DNA from: Sebastes aleutianus
Taxonomy: Eukaryota > Chordata > Actinopteri > Perciformes > Sebastidae
Direction of reading: 5' to 3'
Length of the DNA: 64,000 nucleotides
Assembly: GCA_916700875.1 (NCBI GenBank)
Contig: CAKAKS010000039.1
Span: 14,977,139 to 15,041,138 of the forward strand
A program made the position numbers and the translations under genes. Below are positions 55,777 through 64,000 of the stretch, one piece after another; within the stretch, counting starts at the first letter, position 1, and each line of letters opens with the position of its first letter. Under the pieces are notes generated by a model. The model ran no database searches. It saw only the letters and a program-made list of their open reading frames with translations, and was not told where the DNA came from.

Positions 55777-56419
55777 TCTCCCTCTGTCCTTCTCTCTCCC
55801 TCACTCTTTTTTTATATGTAATCTCTCCGGCCCAAGTTGTCCACGGAGCAGAAAGTCATTAAATGCTGGAGAGGCGACAGCGCAGTGATGGTTCAGCCTG
55901 AGAGAACACAGTCTACCTGAGCAGGCCTGACCACGGCTGCACACGGATTAGCTCATTACAGGTCTTACTCTCTCTGTGCAGAAGCAGAGAGGGAGTCCAA
56001 AGGGCAGCCGTGTGAGGTTCTCATCGGGACCTTTTTATTTGCAAATCAGTCTGATTATTTCCTTTCTTTCGTTGCTTCTACTTCACTGTTGAAGCATCAA
56101 TCATTAGAAGTAAGCTGTGCTGCTCTATGTCCCCATCACTTACACCTAATGCGTGCATACACACATTTTTTTATATTTATCACAATTCAAGATACAAACC
56201 CAGGGGTGAACACACAAAAACATGTCCCAAACCCCCTCAAACTTTGCCCTGTCAAGTTTTATTGATTATACAGAAAAGCATACTAAAGGCCAAACAACCA
56301 TCGCAGTCGACGACTGAAATTTCATGTGTGTGTGTGTCTGTCTGTGTGTGTGCGCATACCTCATTAGGCCCACAGCGGAGGATAGTAGCCTGGCCAATTA
56401 CACCGAATTCTTCTTTTCT

Positions 56420-56424
<5 letters not shown>

Positions 56425-56458
<34 letters not shown>
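56425..56458. repeat. (CT)n microsatellite
   Basis: About 17 CT units, about 650 bases from a similar tract at 55738. Confidence 0.95.
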
Positions 56459-56462
<4 letters not shown>

Positions 56463-56489
56463 CCATCCTACCCCAACCTCCCCAAACAA

Positions 56490-56750
56490 ACACGGCCATT
56501 TGCATATTGCTTAATGGATTGCAAATCATCCGACCCCCCAAAATGAGCTTAATTGAGGTAATGCATCATATTGTCGGCTGATTTAAGAAGGATAATCATT
56601 TTTGCTGTCAAACATTTTGCCTTTTCTCACCCATTTGTTTGCAATGAGCAAAGGGTCTTTGAAGGAGCTCCTCATTGAAATGTTTTAATGCAGTTTGTCA
56701 CAGAAAACTATTAGCTTCCTTCCGTATTTTGTGTATTTCCTAATCAGACT
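56490..56750. promoter_or_regulatory. Candidate conserved non-coding element (speculative)
   Basis: A repeat-free A/T-rich block contains an octamer-like ATTTGCATA and several TTAAT/TAATTG/TAATCA homeodomain-type cores and AT-rich words. Such composition is common in developmental enhancers near guidance genes. This is inference from motif content only. Confidence 0.2.
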
Positions 56751-56849
56751 ATGTAATCCTGTTTCCCTGGTCCAACTGTTTGGACATGTGGCAGTATTAC
56801 TCTGCTGCACCTATGGACACCGATGTGGAAACACATGCGTTATAGACAT

Positions 56850-57501
56850 CATGTAGTTTGAAGACACACTGACATCAGGCCACCTGTTGTGTCCCCTCAC
56901 ATCGCCTGCATCTTGACTAAAACGTTGTACTCAAACACGCCGTAAAGACTAAAGCCAACGGCCAACTATCATGTACGTTCTGCGCCTGCATGAGAGGAAA
57001 AACCTCTCCACACCAGTAGGTAGTGGTAGTCTGTATTTGTCATTCAAAAAGGGACAGCGGAAGACCGACAAACTGCGGATATACAAGCCGTTGTTATGAT
57101 ACGTAGATGAAACAAAGCAGCGTTTGCCGACCATTTTCACACCACTCTCAATCACCACTTAGCTTCATTCCAGATGGCCATGTCGTTGTGAAAATATCCA
57201 TGTGTTGGAATGATCAGATGAGATGAAGATGAAAAATGAAAAGTGCCCTTTTGACTTTACTCGTTAGCTTGCTTTCCTCACTTCCGTTTCTCTTCTCATG
57301 CACTGATTCGTTTAAGCTGAACAGCTAATCAGAGTGATTTCTCTCACCGATGAGCTCCGCCGACGATTCAACATGTTGAATTGGCCAAAAAGCCTCAGAC
57401 ACGAACAGACTAGTGCCAACGGTGCAGGACACCCCGCAAAAACAAGGCCGACGGACGCACACCGACGGCCCTAAATTGGCCCTTGGTGTATCAGGGCCTT
57501 A
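56850..57501 (-). mobile_element. Reversed copy of the 19512-20179 element
   Basis: Read on the minus strand it starts AGGCCCTGATACACCAAG and carries GAGAGAAATCACTCTGATT, AGCTGTTCAGCTTAAACG, AATGGTCGGCAAACGCTGCT and ATCATAACAACGGCTTGTAT, all in the order seen at 19.5-20.1 kb. TAA follows the preserved end at 57502-57504. The far end is diverged and approximate. Confidence 0.75.
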
Positions 57502-57654
57502 AAGTGTGGGAGCAGTCAGTGGCCCCTCAGGGCCTTGAATACAGGTTAAGGCATGTAGAGCTGTAAACCAGTTGGCAAAAACAAGTGGTGCTAATCGGCT
57601 CTAGAGGGAAGACAGAGCAACTGGGAGAAGCACCATGTCACACTACAACCTCTG

Positions 57655-57666
57655 ATGTGTGTGTGT

Positions 57667-57711
<45 letters not shown>
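57655..57711. repeat. (GT)n microsatellite
   Basis: About 28 GT units with one GG interruption. Inverted partner of the (CA)n at 57829. Confidence 0.95.
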
Positions 57712-57713
<2 letters not shown>

Positions 57714-57825
57714 TGGGGGTGTGTGATGAGATGGCCAATGGAGACCCTGAGAGAGCAGGTTCCCATGACCTGTATAGTCCAATAGGAGGTCTCTTCAACT
57801 TGTAAAGACACCACTTTGCCAATAG

Positions 57826-57828
<3 letters not shown>

Positions 57829-57866
<38 letters not shown>
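57829..57866. repeat. (CA)n microsatellite
   Basis: About 19 CA units. A further short CA run lies at 57890-57905. Confidence 0.95.
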
Positions 57867-57868
<2 letters not shown>

Positions 57869-58076
57869 ATCACACAATCATTCATGCACGCACACACACA
57901 CACACTCACACAATGTGACCACACACAGACCAGTTTCAGTCAATCCAATCAGATCTCAGGCTAATTTGGCAAACACCATCCTCTCTATCTCTGCTCCCTT
58001 TTCATGCTGCTCCTGAAGATTTCATCTGTCCCTGAGAGAATTCCCAGGCCTACTCATCTACACCGCTCACATTTAA

Positions 58077-58077
<1 letters not shown>

Positions 58078-58115
<38 letters not shown>
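58078..58115. repeat. (CA)n microsatellite
   Basis: About 18 CA units. Confidence 0.95.
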
Positions 58116-58119
<4 letters not shown>

Positions 58120-59594
58120 GAAAAAATACACAGGCATTTATCAAGCATCAAACAATAAAAGGCAAAAACCCACCAGGATTGCAGTTTGACTCAAATGCAA
58201 ACAAGTGTCTGACATAATCATCCACCGAATCTCCAAAGCTCAATGAAATAAAGTTCAAAGAAACTTTTTAAGATATGTTACACGTCTGGACAGCAGAATC
58301 TCTGACAGAGAAGCTGTCTCGTCTGAAATCTTCTGAGGTTATCATCTGAAATGATGTGAATATTTATGAGCTGAGAGGAATGAGACACAGTCTTATCTAA
58401 AATATGAATTTCCTAATCAGAGCTAATAAATATTTGACTTGTGGAGTCTTATCGTGCAGATTAATAGATATTCAGGGCTAAATTCTTAATGTGAAATAGG
58501 CCATACAGTATAGTTCCCCATTAGGACCCAAGTCATCTTTGTCACGTACTGATGACGTCGTTGCCTGACCATTTCGTTTCAGACTTTTCCCATTTCTGTC
58601 AAAAAAAAATAAGAATACTGCACACTGACAGCTCCTTACTCTTCATATTAGAATCCACCAAGGTTATGTTAATCAGTGATTATGAATTTAGGCTTTTGAT
58701 GATTTTGCAATGACCTTTTAAGATTATTGGGACAGATTATTTATCTGTATTCTAGTCCTGTGTTGTCTGGGATGCAGAGGCGTTTCCTTGTATGCCACCA
58801 GAGCATCCATCCCTCTCCTTTCTCTGTATTTCTCTGTGATGAATGACGTGACAGCCTCCTTCCGTCATCTGACCATCGGTCACCTTGTTACTCCACCATG
58901 GGCAGAATTTTAACAGTCCCCTTAACGTCCTCTGGTCAGCAGAGGAATGGAGAGCAGAGATAACAGAAAACATGAGATAATCAAGTTTATTTGAACAGCA
59001 CATTTCAGCAACAAGGCAATTCAAAGCCTTGAATTCAGAAAGATTTTATCCCTCTGTCATTTTAATTGGGAATCCTTCAGGGTGCTTATCTATATAACTG
59101 ATAGATCAAAAAACTATTTGTAACTTGAAAGGTGTTGCTCGTAGCGACAAGCTCACAGAAAATGATCACCTGACTCTGTAGTTCCACTAAACTTTTTGCA
59201 TCTTTCAGCTCATTGTTTTGGTGTTTTGATTCTCTCTTATCACTCTCATCAGCATCATTTTCAGCCGCAGCTGTTTTCAGAGGAAAAAGCTCTGATAATA
59301 AGCCAACTGTATTCTACCGGCCCAGTGCAAAACGGCAGACAAACAAAGTTAGCAACTAACATTATTGAGCATTTAGCAGATAAAGAGACACATCAGAAGT
59401 TGATGTTGGACCCCAAGTGGCCGCAAACTTAACCCCACATGAATGCTAATGTTTCTCTGTGTCTGCTGAATGTGTAAGCAGCTGCCATTATTCACTCTAT
59501 AAGGTGATAATACGTTGACAATTGTGGACAGCTTGTTTCCCGTGCCACCGAGTGGCCGAAAATATCAGTTGATGCCAGATAAAAGGTCGTCATA
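58116..59594. other. Non-coding, no recognised feature
   Basis: Nothing recognised on either strand. A poly-A run occurs near 58601. Confidence 0.55.
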
Positions 59595-60164
59595 TTAAAG
59601 GCAGGGTGGGCGATCTTGACACACTAGCAAGAGTACACTAGACTTTTATGTGTGAATGATCCAGCCAAAAAACGAGTCCTGTGTTGCCAACTCTTTTCCA
59701 ATGAAAGTAGCTAGCAGCACTAGCTCCAAAAGTCCCTAAATCCAGCGAGAAAGTTGCAGCAATGACCTTCCGTCCCTTCAGGCCTCCCTCCAAAGCCACT
59801 CCCCCACAATTATCATTATGAACGTAAACATATAATGAACGTGAACAGCAAACATGGCTATTGTTAGTACTCCCAGCTGTCAAGCTAGCAACTTGTGGAG
59901 TACTCCGGCAGTGTGCAATGAGTGCACGGGCAGAGTGTGCACTGACAAGAAGGAAGTTAGGTAGACAAGTATGCCCGTCCAATCATTATATTTGGGCTGA
60001 ATGAAATGACTGGATGGGTTTATTACAGTACTGCAACAGCCACAGACACCGGATTTTTTTTTTTTTGTCAGAGCATTTGATTTAGTGATTGCTTTTGGGA
60101 TGTTATGAGAATTTCAACTAATATAACAAAAAAGTTTCTAAAAATTTACCAACCCTACCTTTAA
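59595..60164 (+). mobile_element. TTAA-ended miniature element, left arm of an inverted pair
   Basis: The ends TTAAAGGCAGGGT and inverted TTAAAGGTAGGGTTGGTAA frame 570 bp. The interior matches 60382-60908 in reverse orientation across its whole length (for example AATAGCCATGTT / AACATGGCTATT, and TCAGAGCATTTGATTTA). Confidence 0.85.
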
Positions 60165-60381
60165 CAAATACCACATTTCATGCCTTTTCTCACTGGCACT
60201 TTTGAAACAATAGGCATTAGATTTAAAGCCTGGTTTCTATGGGGGTTCACAGTTATAAGCCATTATCAAGACATAATACATGCACAAGAATGCAGAAGTG
60301 GACACATAAGATAACATTTATTGTTGTTTCTTAGGTTTTGGGAATGGTCAGTAGTAAAAGATCCATGTACTGCATAGGAAA

Positions 60382-60908
60382 TTAAAGATAGGGTTGGTAG
60401 TGTTGTTCAAATACGTTTTTTGTTATATTTGTTGAAATTCTCATTACATCCCGACTGCAATCAGTAAATCAAATGCTCTGACAAAAAAAGAAAACAAATT
60501 CTGTATCTGTTGCAGGATTGTAACAAGCCCGTCCACCTGCCTCTCTACTTACCTACCTACCTGCCTGCCTGTGCACACTTTGCCCGTACACTCATTGCGC
60601 GTCACTGGAGTCCTCCACAAGCTGCTATCTTGACAGCTGTGAGTACTAACAATAGCCATGTTCGTTGTTTATGTTCATTATGATATGTTTACATTCATAA
60701 TGATAATTTGACGGAGTGGCTTTGGAGGGAGGTCTGAAGAGACGGACTGTCAGTGTTGCTGACTTGGGGACTTTCAGGGTTTTGTTTTTTTTCATCCACA
60801 TTTCATTTCACAGAGTTGGCAACACTGGGCTGGGTTTTTCGATAGGATCATTTTTTTAAATCTGGTGTACTCTTACTAGTTTCTCAACATTACAGACCCT
60901 ACCTTTAA
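60382..60908 (-). mobile_element. TTAA-ended miniature element, right arm of an inverted pair
   Basis: 527 bp, reverse-oriented copy of 59595-60164, with ends TTAAAGATAGGGTTGGTAG and inverted TTAAAGGTAGGGTCTG. A 217-bp spacer separates the two arms. Confidence 0.85.
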
Positions 60909-61871
60909 CAACCAAAACTGCAACCTGCACAAAGAAAAAGGCCATTTGGGAGCACCAATATGCAAAACGAGAGTGAGCAGCAGTAATGCATTTCAAATTC
61001 TTGTCAAAACCGTAAGGCTTTCTTGAATGTTTTTATCTTTCAAATACTATCATTTTTACATGAACACATTTGAGGCTGTTCGCTGGCCAAAACAAGTACG
61101 CTTCAGCTACTTCATATTTTTAAGCCGTATATATTAACAGCTTTTTATGAGCAGAGAGGGAGGGAGAATAGGAGAGGGGGAACTGAGAAAATGTAGTCGG
61201 GAGTACGAAGGAGGGAAAAGAAAGGCACCCAATCTCTTCGAGTCTAACAATAGAAACCCAGAGCGGAGTCGATTTGAATTCCCTCACAGACTGCCTATAA
61301 ACAGGACCACATGCTGAGAGTGATAAACCAGTGGATTTATTCATCCACCTCATCTTCACAACTGTAGCCGTCCACATGTTAGCATCCACCCAAAAAAACA
61401 GAGGAGAGAGAGGCTGATAAAGTAACTCTATTACTTTATGAAAACAGGCTTCTCGTACCGTGCGTGTGTGTGTTTCCAGCAACACCAATCACACTGCAAA
61501 CTCAAACACAGACTAAAAATAGTGCACACGTATATACAGTATATATATGGTATCACAACAGGGGGCCACACCTCACAGTGGTCATTTCAAAGTGTGTGTG
61601 AGTGTGTGTGAGTGTGTGTGAGTGTGTGTAAACAGGATATTGCAGGTCACACAGGAGCACTGGACAATGATGAGACACGTTTGGATTGAAAGTATCTCCC
61701 CTTTGCTGCCCATTTAGTATTCAACACACTAAAATAACATTGGCTATAAAATGATACATAATAATAAAAATGAAATGGAGAAGTAAAGTTTGATTCTGTA
61801 CACAAAATTCTACCATCTGGCCATATAATCTTTGACAATGAGACACCTCACTAGATGTGCCATAATTTTAC
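60909..61871. other. Non-coding with a 10-bp minisatellite
   Basis: AGTGTGTGTG is repeated four times at 61591-61630. No coding exon recognised. Confidence 0.6.
61591..61630. repeat. (AGTGTGTGTG)4 minisatellite
   Basis: Four tandem 10-base units, the last ending in A. Confidence 0.9.
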
Positions 61872-62110
61872 TTAAAGGATGAGTTCGACGGAAATATTCA
61901 ATTTATTGCTTTCTGGCAGACAGTAAGTTGAGAAGATCGATACCTCTACGGTAAATATGAAGCTACCACCAGTGTATGCGTAGCTTAACTTAGCACAAAG
62001 GTTGGAAACAGCTATCCTAGTTCAGTCCGAAGATAACAAACACCTTTAAAGCTCACTAATTAGCACGCTAAATTTTGGTTGTTTAATCCATATAAAAACT
62101 GAAGAGTAAA
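61872..62110 (+). repeat. Dispersed repeat family, copy 3 of 3
   Basis: Starts TTAAAGGATGAGTTCGACG and contains GAGAAGATCGATACCTCTAC, GGTAAATATGAAGCTACCAC, TTTAAAGCTCACTAATTAGC and GTTTAATCCATATAAAAAC, matching the copies at 46545 and 55160. Confidence 0.75.
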
Positions 62111-62951
62111 AACAAACAAACAAAACCATAGACCAACTTCACAAACACACAAATATTGTATGCCAGACATTAATTATAGCTTAATTATTCATATCAGCAA
62201 AGCATAGAATCAGTGCCATGGTGCAGAAAATAATACCTTTTTACCAAAATAAGATAAACAGGTTAATAGGGTAAGAAAATAAGCTTTATTTGTGTTGGAA
62301 CTTTGACTTTTTAAATGAATGCACTGGTGGATTCAAATGGAAGTAAATCACTGACGATCTCCACATCTATTACAAATTAATTGACCCATTAGTCCCGTGT
62401 CAATATGGTTTACTTTTAAGTTCAAGTAGGGTTATAAACCCGCACAAGGATGAGAAGAATATGTGATAAAATTAGATAAAGAAAATGCTTGTGCAACACC
62501 TTTAGCCCTGACACAGTGGATTGAAGTCAGCCCTCAATCATGGATCAAGGTTATGCTAAAAGAGCCCCACTGTGCATAAAAGTGCATGCCGCCGTGGGGA
62601 AAGTAAATCAGTTGAATATGAGAGTATCTCCCCCTCACCCAAACCTTTTTTCATGAACTCAAACTATAGCGCATGACTCATGTTTCCGAAACTGAAGCAT
62701 AAAATACTGTTGACATTCATCTACAGCTGGAAACATGATTCTGTAATATTTGTCTTCCTGTGCCTCTACATATTTTGTTGACAGATCTTAATAGATGAGG
62801 AATGAATATTTTGAATGCCTAATTCAAAATATGTATGGTAATGTACAGCTGAAACGCTGAGTTTTGTTGCACATTTTCAGCTGTCTGGGTTTGTGAAGAT
62901 GATGACCTTTTTGTTCACTGCACCATCACACTGGGAAAAGCAAGTCTAGTA

Positions 62952-63462
62952 TTGTCAGGCTATTAAATAGGCGTTATCAGGCGCTATAAGCACAATAGAT
63001 GTGGGTGAATAGAAGCCGACTGGACCCACTAGTAGGTTTTTATCATCTATTGACATGGTAGATCAATGAAAGAAGGTATAAAAGAAATAAATTAAATTCT
63101 ATGTTTATATACTATATACATTATACTGTAATTTAAAAAAAAAAATGCTAAGTTGCTGGTGTACGATTTATTATTCTAATAACAAATAACAATTCACTAA
63201 ATTTATAGCTATGTATTTATTTGTTATATTTTGTTTTACGTTTTACAAAGTTAGGAATGTTTAAGTCAAACCTGATGTTGCCTTACACATAAAAGAATGA
63301 TCCCAGTCATTTCCACACAGTGAGGCATACAGCTTATTAATTAATTAAACGTGTTAGAACGTGTTGCTTTCACTTTTACAATATAGTAGGTGTAGTAGGC
63401 CCCTAATGACCTACATCTATGGTGCTTATAGCGACAGATAACACCTATTTAATGGGCTGATA
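62952..63462. mobile_element. Probable miniature element with about 55-bp inverted ends
   Basis: TCAGGCTATTAAATAGGCGT then GCTATAAGCAC and ATAGATG at left are inverted at right as CATCTAT, GTGCTTATAGC and ACACCTATTTAATGGGCTGA. About 510 bp, A/T-rich interior, no ORF. A clear target duplication was not seen. Confidence 0.65.
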
Positions 63463-64000
63463 ACAGTCGAATTGAGTGCGGCAAGGCTTCATGTTGACAC
63501 AAAAAAATCCTACACACATGCATTTATGCATTCATGCACACTGAAATACTGACAAGGAAAGCAGCCTCAGTGAGAGAAAGATTACATACTGTTTGGACAC
63601 CACACTGTAACTGTGCATTGCTCTATATACGCATAATGTTCATAGCTTGCCATACTGACAGTGTTGTTTATCTGGAGCTGCAGAGCTAAAGCACTCAGAA
63701 AGTTGCTGTTCCGTCTACCTTGACACAGCTCGAATGTTCGGCAGAAGTTCAGGCAGTGACGATCAGGAAAGTTAAACTCTTCAGTTAAATACTTGCTAAA
63801 TTCAAAGTGTGAGACACTGTAGGAGGGTTATTTAAGTTCAGCTCCGTCTCTGTCTCTCAGCGCTCTCTCTCTCTCTCTCTCTGTTTCATCTGGCAACAAA
63901 GCCATCCAACAGTATGCAAAACTTGGCTTGGTGCTTCTGCACTTCAAACACATATCACCTATTCCCTGAACATGCGCACAGGCACAAACGCACAAATCCA
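63463..64000. other. Non-coding, no recognised feature
   Basis: Contains a short (TC)n at about 63860-63882 and nothing else recognised. Confidence 0.6.

Overview
This is vertebrate nuclear DNA, almost certainly from a spiny-rayed (percomorph) teleost. It is intron-rich, and it holds many dinucleotide microsatellites and several families of short non-autonomous DNA transposons of the kind common in those fishes. The species cannot be named from the sequence. No bacterial, viral or organellar features were seen.

One protein-coding gene can be supported. It is a class 3 semaphorin on the minus strand, best matched to semaphorin-3D (sema3d). Sixteen coding exons run from 22872 (start) down to 3431. 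Every junction is GT-AG, and all sixteen exons join in one open frame of 653 codons. In order they encode a signal peptide, the sema propeller, the PSI cysteine-rich module, a conserved dibasic (furin-type) cleavage site and the first half of the Ig domain. The last coding exon (rest of the Ig domain and the basic tail, about 140 residues in the human protein) is not in the window and should lie to the left of base 1. Non-coding 5' exons and the promoter are expected upstream, to the right, but could not be located.

Layout: 1-3430 is the start of the last intron, with microsatellites. 3431-22872 is the coding body of sema3d. Three of its introns carry well-defined miniature transposons (3698-4322, the nested pair 7534-8506, and 13086-13625), and the first coding intron carries a nested element at 19106-20293. 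22916-64000 contains no recognisable coding exon. It is probably the long 5' intron and/or upstream regulatory DNA of sema3d, filled with dispersed repeats: a tandem duplication at 29.98-30.54 kb, a tRNA-type SINE at 31.3 kb, TIR elements at 23.7, 32.1, 34.0, 38.6, 43.7, 57.2 and 63.0 kb, an inverted pair at 59.6-60.9 kb, and three copies of one dispersed family at 46.5, 55.2 and 61.9 kb.

I found no novel multi-gene system. The most informative observations are the exactly phased sema3d model with a start-codon ambiguity, several transposon insertions datable by their target-site duplications (including elements inside elements), and two places where a mobile element sits between duplicated flanks.
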